DNA of 6,885 nt from Nitrospira sp. (GTDB lineage: Bacteria; Nitrospirota; Nitrospiria; Nitrospirales; Nitrospiraceae), in NCBI GenBank assembly GCA_005116795.1, contig SWDL01000398.1, positions 1-6,885 of the forward strand. The letters run 5' to 3'. Position 1 is the stretch's first letter; each line of letters opens with the position of its first letter. Positions 1 to 6,382 of the stretch are shown one piece after another. The notes under the pieces were generated by a model that ran no database searches, was not told the DNA's origin, and saw only the letters and a list, made by a program, of their open reading frames with translations. The translations under genes and the position numbers were made by a program.

Positions 1-6
1 GAGGGG

Positions 7-76
7 GGAATCTGGTGATCTGACGATCTGTCGAATGTCCGGAAATTTCTGAGCAATCAACAGATCATCAGATTCC
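7..76. repeat. Imperfect 16-bp inverted repeat upstream of the RidA-like gene
   Basis: The left arm GGAATCTGGTGATCTG (7-22) and right arm CAGATCATCAGATTCC (61-76) are reverse complements except at one position, which would be a G-U wobble in plus-strand RNA. The spacer is 38 bases. There is no T run after the right arm, so it does not look like an intrinsic terminator. It ends 30 bases before the gene's start codon, so it could be an operator, a leader hairpin or a copy of a dispersed repeat. The sequence alone does not decide between these. The remaining bases of 1-99 show no gene and no clear promoter. Confidence 0.7.
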
Positions 77-105
77 GACAGCTTCCACTGACGGGTGAGG
101 TGCGC

Positions 106-573
106 ATGGGCGCGGAAGAGCGATTGAAGGAATTAGGTCTTACATTGCCGATGGCTCCCAAGCCGGTCGCCAATTATGTGCCGGCCGTGCGCGCAGGCGA
201 GCTGTTGTTCTTGAGCGGGGTGCTTCCGATGCGCGAAGGGACGCTGCAGGCTCGGGGGAAACTCGGTCGTGAGCTGACGATCGAGCAGGGCTACGAAGCG
301 GCGAAGCTCGCCACGCTGAACGCCCTGGCGAACATGAAACAGGAGCTCGGGTCGCTCGATCGGGTCACACGCATCGTCCGTGTGGTCGGCCATGTCGCCT
401 CGGCGGAGGGATTTGTGCAACATCCGGCGGTGATGAATGGGGCCTCCGATCTGCTGGTGGCCGTCTTCGGTGAGGCCGGCAGACATGCCCGTGTCGCAGT
501 GGGGGCGGCCGAATTGCCGATGAACGCCGCGGTTGAAATCGAGATGATCGTGCAAGTGCAACCCTCACGGTGA
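106..573 (+). CDS. RidA/YjgF/YER057c/UK114-family protein
   Basis: The predicted protein is a 155-residue soluble protein of the RidA superfamily. Archetypal RidA hydrolyses reactive enamine/imine intermediates made by PLP enzymes such as threonine dehydratase. This protein resembles the longer subgroup opening with AEERLKELGL...PKPVANYVPAV (residues 3-28), whose substrates are less well defined. Family features seen are LLFLSGVLP (33-41), the conserved NGASDLLVAVFGEAGRHAR block (111-129) and AAELPMNAAVEIE (134-146). Arg129 lies where RidA has its substrate-carboxylate-binding arginine, so deaminase-type activity is possible but not shown. I chose ATG at 106 because GGTGAGG (94-100) sits five bases upstream. 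An in-frame GTG at 100 overlaps that ribosome site and is less likely. The gene converges on rsmE with a 69-base gap and no obvious terminator hairpin. No signal peptide or membrane segment is seen. Family assignment is firm; substrate is unknown. Confidence 0.93.
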   Translation: MGAEERLKELGLTLPMAPKPVANYVPAVRAGELLFLSGVLPMREGTLQARGKLGRELTIEQGYEAAKLATLNALANMKQELGSLDRVTRIVRVVGHVASAEGFVQHPAVMNGASDLLVAVFGEAGRHARVAVGAAELPMNAAVEIEMIVQVQPSR

Positions 574-642
574 ACGATCACCACACCGACCGGCCGTCAG
601 GATTCCGGCGATCCGACTCCCACGTCGCCTGCACCTGCCCCG

Positions 643-1383
643 CTATCCCAATTCACCCTGCCGGCTTTGGATCACACTGAGGGCCGCAAGGGCCGCCGTC
701 TCTGCTCTCAGAATGCGCTGCCCGAGTCGGACGGGCAAGAAGCCCTTCGCGAGGGCCTCCGTTCCCTCCTCCTCCCGCCATCCGCCTTCGGGCCCGATGC
801 CGATGACGATGCGTGCATGCGGTCCGGTGGGAAAGGGAATGGTCTGCAGCGCCTGCTGTCCGCCACGCTCAAGCATGATCACGCGGCAGGCGGCTATCGA
901 TTCGGTTTCGAGCCACTGTGAGAAGCGGCAGGGATGGGCAATGGTTGGCACATCCCATCGCTCAGACTGTTGCGCTGCTTCCAGCGCAATCCGCCGCCAC
1001 CGCTCAACTTGTGAAGGAATCCGCGCGTCGCGGGGACGAACGATGACGTGTTGGGAAATCAGAGGGACAATGGCGTCCACTCCGAGTTCCGTCGCTTTCT
1101 GAATGACCCAGTCCATGTGTTCGCCCTTCAGCAAGGCTTGCCCGAGAATAAGCCGAGGCGCCTGAGGCCATGGGCCGACTTCGGCGCTGAGCACCTGTCC
1201 GAGGAGCTGATGGCGGTCCACGGAGGTGACCTCGATCATCAGGCGTCGCCGTTGCGGGTCGGTGAGACGGAGTCGTTCTCCCACCTGTACCCGGAGACTG
1301 CTCCGCAGGTGGGTCAGGAGTGGGCCGGTGATCGTGGCGGTCTTGTCGCGAATCTGGTCGGCCGACACGAAGAAGACAGGCAT
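643..1383 (-). CDS. rsmE: 16S rRNA (uracil(1498)-N(3))-methyltransferase RsmE
   Basis: The 246-residue protein matches the usual length of RsmE, a SPOUT-fold methyltransferase that uses S-adenosylmethionine to methylate N3 of U1498 in helix 44 of 16S rRNA on the assembled 30S subunit. Residues 1-70 form the PUA-like RNA-binding domain (MPVFFV start, VQVGERLRLTD). The SPOUT domain follows with GQALLKGEHMDWVIQKATELGVDAIVPL (81-108), ALEAAQQSERWDVP (133-146), the knot motif IGIGPEGGW (194-202) and LGQRILRAETAALAAL (220-235). The last two are the SAM-binding trefoil-knot signatures. The ATG at 1383 is retained although no strong Shine-Dalgarno precedes it. The gene lies 106 bases downstream of dnaJ on the same strand and could be read from the chaperone operon or from its own weak promoter. 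Placement next to dnaJ is common in bacteria. Confidence 0.96.
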   Translation of the reverse strand: MPVFFVSADQIRDKTATITGPLLTHLRSSLRVQVGERLRLTDPQRRRLMIEVTSVDRHQLLGQVLSAEVGPWPQAPRLILGQALLKGEHMDWVIQKATELGVDAIVPLISQHVIVRPRDARIPSQVERWRRIALEAAQQSERWDVPTIAHPCRFSQWLETESIAACRVIMLERGGQQALQTIPFPTGPHARIVIGIGPEGGWREEEGTEALAKGFLPVRLGQRILRAETAALAALSVIQSRQGELG

Positions 1384-1430
1384 GCGTGCACTCGTGATCG
1401 GTGAGGCGTCAGACGTGAGCCGTGCGGCGT

Positions 1431-1469
1431 ACTATAGCTGAGCCGGAGGCAGGGAGAAAGAGCCGGAGG
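1431..1469 (-). promoter_or_regulatory. Possible rsmE promoter with 20-bp-spaced direct repeats
   Basis: On the minus strand a TATAGT hexamer (1436-1431) lies about 48 bases before the rsmE ATG and could be a -10 box. No good -35 hexamer is seen 16-18 bases upstream. The 10-mer CCTCCGGCTC occurs twice just upstream (1449-1440 and 1469-1460), spaced exactly 20 bases or about two helical turns. That spacing suits a protein-binding site, but the repeat is short and could be chance. There is no intrinsic terminator between dnaJ and rsmE. Confidence 0.25.
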
Positions 1470-1489
1470 AGAAGTGGGAACGTGATGGC

Positions 1490-2629
1490 CTATTCAAAAA
1501 ACGTCTTCATCTTGTCGAAGAACCCGTCACCCTCGGCATCCCAGGTCATGCCGCTTTCCTTGGCGAACTCGGTGAGCAGTTCCTTCTGTTTGGCGCTGAG
1601 TTTGGTGGGGATCTTAAGCTTCACGTTGATGATGTGATCGCCGGGTTCTCCGCCCTTCAAACTGGGGACGCCGAGTCCCCGGATGCGCAGCGCCTTGTCG
1701 GGTTGAGTCCCAGCCGGGACCTTGATGATGGTCGCACCCTTGAGCGTGGGGACCTCGACCTTTCCCCCGAGGGTCGCGGTGATGAAGCTGACGGGAAGAT
1801 CGCAGTGGATGTCGGTCCCCATCCGAGTGAAGATCGGATGCGGCTTGATCGATGCCAGGACGTACAAGTCTCCGGGCGGGCCGCCATTGGAGCCGTGCTC
1901 GCCTTCATTGGCCAGTCGAAGGCGCATGCCCGTTTCGATTCCGGCCGGGATGTTGACGGAGAGCGTGCGTTCCTTATGGACCCGGCGACGGCCGCGGCAT
2001 CCGTGACAGGGTTCTGAAATGATCTGCCCGCTCCCTTCGCACTGATTGCAGGGGCGGCTGACGCTGAAGAAGCCCTGCTGGAAACGGAGCTGCCCGCCGC
2101 CTTTGCAACTCGGGCACATTTTAAGCGCGGTGGACGACCGGGCGCCGGATCCCTTGCACTCCTGACACACTTCCCAGCGGGGAATCTTGAGTTTGACCTC
2201 TTTGCCGAAGACGGCATCTTCGAATGCCAATTCCAGGTTGTACTGGAGGTCGGAGCCCCGTTCAGCCCGCCGTCCTCCGCTACGGCCGCCGGCGCCGAAG
2301 AAGTCATCGAAGATGTCGTTGAAGACATCGCCGAATCCTCCCCGCCCGAAGTCGAAGCCCTCGAAGCCGCCGCCCCCGAAGCCCTGCTGGCCCTCGCCGT
2401 GCCCGAACGTATCGTAGCGACGTCGCTTTTCGGCGTCGCTCAGGACCTCGTAGGCCTCATTGACCTCTTTGAACTTCTCCTCGGCCGTTTTCTTGTGCGC
2501 GTCGACGGTCTGGAGGTCGGGATGATACTGGCGGGCCATCTTACGGAAGGCCTTCTTGAGCTCGTCGTCGGAGGCGGTCCGTTCGACTCCAAGGGTCTCG
2601 TAATAATCTCGTTTTCCCACGGGTGACAT
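1490..2629 (-). CDS. dnaJ: Molecular chaperone DnaJ (Hsp40, type I)
   Basis: This 379-residue protein has the full class I DnaJ layout. The J domain (about 8-72) carries the HPD motif at 36-38, which triggers ATP hydrolysis by DnaK. A Gly/Phe-rich linker covers about 75-120. Four cysteine repeats follow: CQECKGSG (155), CPSCKGGG (172), CNQCEGSG (194) and CHGCRGRR (208). Two client-binding beta domains run to about 340, with a short dimerisation tail. All eight zinc-binding cysteines are present, but the fourth repeat lacks the usual final glycine. The role is to bind unfolded proteins in the cytoplasm and hand them to DnaK. The ATG at 2629 lies 23 bases after the dnaK stop as read (27 after the stop in the conserved frame). 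No clear Shine-Dalgarno is seen, so translational coupling to dnaK is plausible. The length is typical. Confidence 0.97.
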   Translation of the reverse strand: MSPVGKRDYYETLGVERTASDDELKKAFRKMARQYHPDLQTVDAHKKTAEEKFKEVNEAYEVLSDAEKRRRYDTFGHGEGQQGFGGGGFEGFDFGRGGFGDVFNDIFDDFFGAGGRSGGRRAERGSDLQYNLELAFEDAVFGKEVKLKIPRWEVCQECKGSGARSSTALKMCPSCKGGGQLRFQQGFFSVSRPCNQCEGSGQIISEPCHGCRGRRRVHKERTLSVNIPAGIETGMRLRLANEGEHGSNGGPPGDLYVLASIKPHPIFTRMGTDIHCDLPVSFITATLGGKVEVPTLKGATIIKVPAGTQPDKALRIRGLGVPSLKGGEPGDHIINVKLKIPTKLSAKQKELLTEFAKESGMTWDAEGDGFFDKMKTFFE

Positions 2630-2652
2630 GGCGTAGAAGATGCTCAGCGCCC

Positions 2653-4557
2653 TCAGTTACTTCTTTTCCTTATCCACTTCCTCAAACTCGGCGTCCACGA
2701 CTTTTTCATCGCCCCGGCTTCCTCGCCGGGCTTCGCGCCGGCGCTCGACGCGGAGGCTTTCTTGTACATCTCTTCCGCCAGCTTATGGGAGGCGGTGGTG
2801 AGAGCCTGCATCGCCGACTCGATCGGGCCCGCGTCGGTGCTCTCCATGGCCTTCCGGAGCGCGGCCACTCCCTCCTGGATCTTCGCCTTGTCCGCCTCCT
2901 CGACCTTGTCTCCGTGCTCCTGGAGGTTCTTCTCGGTCGCGTAAATCAGGTTGTCGGCCTGGTTTTTGGCCTCGGCCACCCGTCGGCGCTTCTTATCTTC
3001 TTCGGTATGGCTTTGGGCTTCCTTAACCATCCGTTCCACTTCGTCCTTATGCAGCCCGCTGGAGGCCGTAATCTTGATGGACTGTTCCTTCTGGGTGGCC
3101 ATGTCTTTGGCCGAGACGTGCACGATCCCGTTGGCGTCGATATCGAACGTGACCTCGATCTGGGGGACTCCCCGAGGAGCGGAGGGAATGCCCACCAGGT
3201 CGAACTGGCCCAACAACTTGTTGTCGTTGGCCATCTCGCGTTCGCCCTGAAAGACTCGAATCGTGACGGCCGTCTGGCTGTCGGCCGCGGTCGAAAAGAT
3301 CTGGCCTTTTTTGGTTGGAATCGTCGTGTTGCGCTCGATGAGCTTGGTAAAGACCCCGCCCAGCGTCTCGATCCCGAGTGACAAGGGGGTGACGTCCAGG
3401 AGCAGGACATCCTTCACCTCTCCTTTCAGAACCCCGCCCTGAATGGCGGCTCCGATGGCGACCACCTCGTCCGGATTCACGCCGCGGTGAGGCTCCCTGC
3501 CGAAGAAGTCCTTCACGGCTTGAATGACCTTCGGCATCCGGGTCATGCCGCCGACCAACACCACTTCGTTGATGTCCTGTGCCGATACCCCGGCGTCGGC
3601 CAAGGCCTTCTTGCACGGTTCGATCGTGCGTTGAATCAGATCATTCACCAACTGTTCGAGCTTGGCGCGGGTGAGCTTGGTCACCAAGTGCTTGGGGCCG
3701 GCGGCATCGGCTGTAATAAAGGGCAAATTGATTTCGGTTTCCTGGGAGGAAGACAGCTCGATCTTCGCCCGCTCGGCCGATTCCTTGAGACGCTGCAAGG
3801 CCATCCGGTCCTTGCGGAGGTCGATCCCCTGATCGCGCTTGAATTCGTCCACGAGCCAGTCCATGACGCGCAGGTCGAAGTCATCGCCCCCCAAGTAGGT
3901 ATCGCCGTTGGTCGACTTGACTTCAAAGACGCCTTCGCCGATCTCCAGGACCGAGACGTCGAACGTGCCGCCGCCTAGGTCGTAGACCGCGATCCGCTCG
4001 TCCTTTTTTTTGTCGAGGCCGTAGGCGAGGGAGGCCGCCGTCGGTTCATTGATGATGCGCAGGACAGTGAGCCCCGCAATCTGACCTGCGTCCTTCGTGG
4101 CCTGGCGCTGGCTGTCGTCGAAATAGGCGGGCACGGTGACGACCGCTTCGGTCACCTTTTCGCCCAGGTAGTCCTCCGCGGTCTGCCGCATTTTCTGCAG
4201 GATCATGGCGGAGACTTCCGGCGGGCTGTAGTGCTTGCCGCGAATCTCCACATGGGCATCCCCGTTGGCCGAATCGGCCACCTGGTAGGGGAGGCGTTTC
4301 TTGGCTTCTTGCACTTCCCGAGTATTGAACTTCCGTCCCATCAGGCGTTTGACCGAGAAAATCGTATTTTCGGGATTCGTAATGGCCTGTCGCTTGGCGA
4401 TCTGTCCGACCAGCCGTTCTCCCTTGTCGGTCAGGCCTACGACGGAGGGCGTCGTGCGACTGCCTTCTGCGTTCGCAATGACGACCGGATCCCCTCCACT
4501 CATGATTGCGACGCAGGAGTTTGTCGTCCCGAGATCGATGCCGATGACCTTCCCCAT
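2653..4557 (-). CDS. dnaK: Molecular chaperone DnaK (Hsp70) with a 3'-terminal frameshift
   Basis: The 634-residue frame is a canonical bacterial Hsp70. The ATPase domain (1-380) has IGIDLGTTNSCVA (5-17), IINEPTAASLAYG (168-180), VYDLGGGTFDVSVL (191-204) and EVVLVGGMTRMPKV (331-344). The interdomain linker VLLLDVTPLSLG (384-395) and a beta substrate-binding domain and helical lid follow. DnaK binds exposed hydrophobic segments and cycles with DnaJ and GrpE. The ATG at 4557 is preceded by AGAGGGAGG (4575-4567). Residues 617-634 (MKKSWTPSLRKWIRKRSN) do not fit the family. The adjoining frame, entered by restoring one G in the run at 2715-2712, encodes DEKVVDAEFEEVDKEKK and stops with TAA at 2659-2657. 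One base therefore seems missing, by sequence error or real mutation. Everything upstream is intact, so folding and ATPase activity should survive. The acidic C-terminal tail would be lost if the shift is real. Confidence 0.97.
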   Translation of the reverse strand: MGKVIGIDLGTTNSCVAIMSGGDPVVIANAEGSRTTPSVVGLTDKGERLVGQIAKRQAITNPENTIFSVKRLMGRKFNTREVQEAKKRLPYQVADSANGDAHVEIRGKHYSPPEVSAMILQKMRQTAEDYLGEKVTEAVVTVPAYFDDSQRQATKDAGQIAGLTVLRIINEPTAASLAYGLDKKKDERIAVYDLGGGTFDVSVLEIGEGVFEVKSTNGDTYLGGDDFDLRVMDWLVDEFKRDQGIDLRKDRMALQRLKESAERAKIELSSSQETEINLPFITADAAGPKHLVTKLTRAKLEQLVNDLIQRTIEPCKKALADAGVSAQDINEVVLVGGMTRMPKVIQAVKDFFGREPHRGVNPDEVVAIGAAIQGGVLKGEVKDVLLLDVTPLSLGIETLGGVFTKLIERNTTIPTKKGQIFSTAADSQTAVTIRVFQGEREMANDNKLLGQFDLVGIPSAPRGVPQIEVTFDIDANGIVHVSAKDMATQKEQSIKITASSGLHKDEVERMVKEAQSHTEEDKKRRRVAEAKNQADNLIYATEKNLQEHGDKVEEADKAKIQEGVAALRKAMESTDAGPIESAMQALTTASHKLAEEMYKKASASSAGAKPGEEAGAMKKSWTPSLRKWIRKRSN

Positions 4558-4643
4558 GGGTGTGTGCCTCCCTCTCTAATTCCGAGACGCTGGGTAGTGT
4601 TTCTGTCTCAGCGATTGACTCTGCGCGATGTCGTCGAAAGTGA

Positions 4644-5267
4644 TCACGAACCGGGGGCCTCAGTCGTCGGTTCGCCGTCTGTTGACGCGCTCCTGGGCGC
4701 GGCGACGGCGACCATGGCCGCCCGCAGAATGCGGTCATGCAGCCGGTACCCCTTCTGATACTCTTCCACCACTGTATTGTCTGGGGCCGTGTTCGACTCC
4801 AGTTTCGTCACGGCTTGGTGGCAGGCGGGATCGAAGGGTTCACCGATACTGACGACGGACGTCACGCCGAACTTGGAGAGCGTTTCGGTGAATTGTTTCA
4901 CCGTCAGCTCGACCCCTTGCATGAGGCCGTTGCCGTCCGGATTTTCTTTGGCGAAACGAACCGCTCGTTCCAGGTTGTCGAGAATGGGGAGGATATCTTT
5001 GATGATACGCTCATTGGCAAACAGCGACGCATCCCGTTGCTCCCGCAGGCTGAGTCGCTTGTAGTTTTCAAAATCTGCAGCCAGCCGCAGATACTTGTCT
5101 TGGAAGCCCTTCGCTTCCTCATCCTTCGCCGTCAAGCTCCTGGTGAGCATCTCCGTGGCAGTCGCTTGGCCCTCCTTGGATTTCCCCCCCGCTTCGGACG
5201 GAGGGACCATAGAGGGAACTTCTCCTAAGTTGTCAGAATCTCGGCTGTTTTCTTTGTCTCTCTTCAC
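4644..5267 (-). CDS. grpE: Nucleotide exchange factor GrpE
   Basis: GrpE is the cytoplasmic nucleotide exchange factor of DnaK. It forms a dimer through a long N-terminal coiled coil and ejects ADP through a C-terminal beta domain. From the chosen start the protein has 207 residues. Its N-terminus is charged and low in complexity. The helix includes FQDKYLRLAADFENYKRL (55-72) and DILPILDNLERAV (91-103). The beta domain has LSKFGVTSVVSIGEPFDPACHQAV (130-153) and NTVVEEYQKGYRLHDRILRAAMVAVA (164-189), the family signature. I chose GTG at 5267 because AGGTG (5278-5274) lies six bases upstream. A GTG at 5276 would add three residues but overlaps that ribosome site. The gene heads a grpE-dnaK-dnaJ cluster, with an 86-base gap before dnaK. 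hrcA, often located upstream of grpE in other bacteria, is absent here. Confidence 0.96.
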   Translation of the reverse strand: MKRDKENSRDSDNLGEVPSMVPPSEAGGKSKEGQATATEMLTRSLTAKDEEAKGFQDKYLRLAADFENYKRLSLREQRDASLFANERIIKDILPILDNLERAVRFAKENPDGNGLMQGVELTVKQFTETLSKFGVTSVVSIGEPFDPACHQAVTKLESNTAPDNTVVEEYQKGYRLHDRILRAAMVAVAAPRSASTDGEPTTEAPGS

Positions 5268-5289
5268 AAGAAACACCTACCCGCACGGT

Positions 5290-5317
5290 GAGATAGCCAC
5301 CAAGCTCATGAAGTCAA
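5290..5317 (-). promoter_or_regulatory. Putative sigma-70-type promoter of the grpE-dnaK-dnaJ cluster
   Basis: On the minus strand TTGACT (5317-5312) resembles a -35 box and TATCTC (5295-5290) a weak -10 box, separated by 16 bases. The predicted transcript would begin near 5283 and leave a leader of about 16 bases carrying the AGGTG ribosome site. I see no CIRCE inverted repeat (TTAGCACTC-N9-GAGTGCTAA) and no clear sigma-32-type heat-shock promoter here. The proposed -35 box lies roughly 20-40 bases from the estimated left end of the insertion sequence, so any upstream control element may have been displaced. Confidence 0.4.
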
Positions 5318-5424
5318 TGGCTTCTGCGTATTTAGAGGGGGCTCCGGAAATTCGGACAGTGTGATAAGTGGTAGCCTGGCTTCACCAAGGCCATCGAGAG
5401 GTGGCGAACCAAAGGAGCGAGGCG

Positions 5425-5724
5425 ATGAAGAGAACGAGACGCAATCACGGAGCAACCTTCAAGGCGCAAGTGGCTGTTGCAGCCATCAAAGGCGACAAGA
5501 CGCTGGCCGAGTTGGCCGAGCAATTCAGTGTCCACCCCACCCAGATCACCGAATGGAAGCAGCAATTGCTGGCGCGGGCCGCAGACGTGTTTGGCGGAAC
5601 GAAGGCTCCATCAGAGACACCGGATCTCAAGACCCTGCATGCCAAGATTGGGCAACTGGCCCTGGAGAATGATTTTTTAGCCGGGGCGCTCACCAAGGCG
5701 GGCTTGCGGAGCGCAAAGCGATGA
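5425..5724 (+). CDS. IS3-family transposase OrfA (helix-turn-helix subunit)
   Basis: The 99-residue protein is a complete IS3 OrfA. The N-terminus KRTRRNHGATFKAQVAVAAIKGDKT leads into a helix-turn-helix (about 26-47, LAELAEQFSVHPTQITEWKQQLL) that binds the element's terminal repeats. A leucine-zipper-like helix (about 68-92, LKTLHAKIGQLALENDFLAGAL) serves for dimerisation. The ATG at 5425 follows AGGAG (5413-5417) by seven bases. Its TGA overlaps the orfB ATG by four bases (ATGA at 5721-5724). In many IS3 elements the OrfAB transposase is made by -1 frameshifting. No A6G slippery heptamer is seen at this overlap, so stop-start coupling is an alternative. OrfA alone is not a transposase and can act as a regulator. 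With orfB broken, it is probably a relic. Confidence 0.9.
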   Translation: MKRTRRNHGATFKAQVAVAAIKGDKTLAELAEQFSVHPTQITEWKQQLLARAADVFGGTKAPSETPDLKTLHAKIGQLALENDFLAGALTKAGLRSAKR

Positions 5725-6071
5725 TCGACCGAACCCATGCCCTGCCAGTCGTGCGGCAATGTCAGCTTCTCGGATTGTCTCGCTCGACGGCCTACTATCA
5801 GCCGACGCCGGTATCGGGGGCGGAGCTGGCTTTGATGCGTCGGATTGACGAGCTCCATCTGACCTATCCGTTTGCCGGCGCCCGGATGCTGCGCGACCTC
5901 TTGCGGCGAGACGGCCATGCGATTGGGCGGCGGCACGTCGCTACGCTGATGCGACGCATGGGCCTGGCAGCCGTGTATCGCAAGCCGCACCTCAGCCAGC
6001 GGCATCCCGCCCACACGGTCTATCCCTATCTGCTGCGCGACCTGGAGATCATCCACCCCAATCACGTCTGG
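5721..6071 (+). pseudogene. IS3-family transposase OrfB, N-terminal fragment lacking the DDE domain
   Basis: The first 117 residues match IS3 OrfB. They begin with VVRQCQLLGLSRSTAYYQP (10-28) and include the HTH_21-type segment RIDELHLTYPFAGARMLRDLLRR (41-63). They continue through GRRHVATLMRRMGLAAVYRKPHLS (69-92) to HPNHVW (112-117). In intact relatives the sequence after NHVW or NQVW is the start of the rve integrase core with the first catalytic Asp (as in W.TDITYI). Here it changes abruptly into antisense methyltransferase sequence (GEALGIEAEDLDRKGE...). The frame stays open to a TAG at 6366-6368, so a chimeric 215-residue protein could be made. It would have no catalytic residues. The loss comes from deletion or recombination, not from a point mutation. 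Confidence 0.9.
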
Positions 6072-6350
6072 GGGGAGGCGCTCGGCATTGAGGCGGAGGA
6101 TCTCGACAGGAAAGGAGAGGCCCACGCTGCGCGCTTCGACCAGGGCCGGGAGCTGCGGCCTGGGATCGACGGCGGTGAGCCAGGTCACGCGGGCCGGATA
6201 GTGCGGAAGATTGAGCCCGGTGCCCAGGCCGATCTCCAACACGGCGCCGGACGCGCCGGCGAGCGCCTCACGGCGCTGCCGCTGAAATTCCTCCTTCCCC
6301 ATGACCCATTCCATGAGATGGGGAAAGATGTTGTCGGCATACCATCCCAT
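6072..6350 (-). pseudogene. Class I SAM-dependent methyltransferase, 5' fragment (C-terminal half lost)
   Basis: About 93 residues from ATG 6350 (MGWYADNIFPHLMEWVMG...) match the N-terminal half of small class I methyltransferases, resembling the METTL7/UbiE-like group. The SAM-binding glycine loop VLEIGLGTGLNLPHYP is at 37-52. The second strand, with the acidic residue that binds the SAM ribose, is TAVDP (59-63). LRLNAERLP (85-93) marks the usual 'AE.LPF' site just before motif IV, and the sequence breaks there. Intact relatives run to about 200 residues, so motif IV onward is missing. ATG 6350 was chosen because it begins the family-like MGWYA N-terminus and has GGGGG six bases upstream. 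A TTG at 6371 would add seven residues. Past the junction the frame stays open, antisense to the insertion sequence, to 5445. The substrate is unknown, and the fragment is almost certainly non-functional. Confidence 0.85.
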
Positions 6351-6361
6351 ACGCAACCCCC

Positions 6362-6382
6362 AGTATAGCAAAGACCGCGGTC
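6362..6382 (-). promoter_or_regulatory. Possible extended -10 promoter of the methyltransferase fragment
   Basis: On the minus strand TGCTATACT (6370-6362) fits an extended -10 element (TGnTATAAT). No good -35 hexamer lies at the right distance, which extended -10 promoters can tolerate. A perfect 10-bp palindrome GACCGCGGTC (6382-6373) sits immediately upstream, where an operator could lie. Initiation would be near 6355, only a few bases before ATG 6350 and downstream of the GGGGG. The promoter and that ribosome site are therefore hard to use together, which lowers confidence. Confidence 0.3.

Larger units (their letters stand above)
5340..6071 (+). mobile_element. Truncated IS3-family insertion sequence
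   Basis: The element has the IS3-family two-gene layout: orfA with a helix-turn-helix, overlapped by orfB at ATGA (5721-5724). The left boundary is estimated at about 5340 from sequence just before orfA (5343-5400) that does not belong to grpE. I could not define the terminal inverted repeat, because its right-hand partner is missing. The right end is cut at about 6071, inside orfB, where the sequence becomes a methyltransferase gene in antisense. The DDE catalytic domain and right terminal repeat are absent, so the copy cannot move on its own. No target duplication can be identified. Confidence 0.85.

Noticed and set aside
12..21. CTGGTGATCT shared with 6751-6760, each inside an inverted repeat and preceded by a G run
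   Set aside because: The flanks align only loosely and a 10-base match alone is not significant, so common origin is not claimed.
38..47. TCCGGAAATT shared with 5343-5352 near the insertion-sequence left end
   Set aside because: About 20 pairs of identical 10-mers are expected by chance in a window this size, and the match does not extend.
574..642. Possible bidirectional terminator between the converging ridA-like and rsmE genes
   Set aside because: Only short CCGG-type pairings are present, with no stable stem and no T or A runs.
2623..3381. 252-residue plus-strand open frame opposite dnaK
   Set aside because: It is antisense to a strongly conserved gene, and its composition follows from dnaK codon use in high-GC DNA.
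4582..4611. Hairpin in the grpE-dnaK gap (CTGAGAC...GTCTCGG on the minus strand, 16-base loop)
   Set aside because: The stem is only seven pairs including one wobble, there is no T run, and it does not resemble CIRCE. It is within what chance would give.
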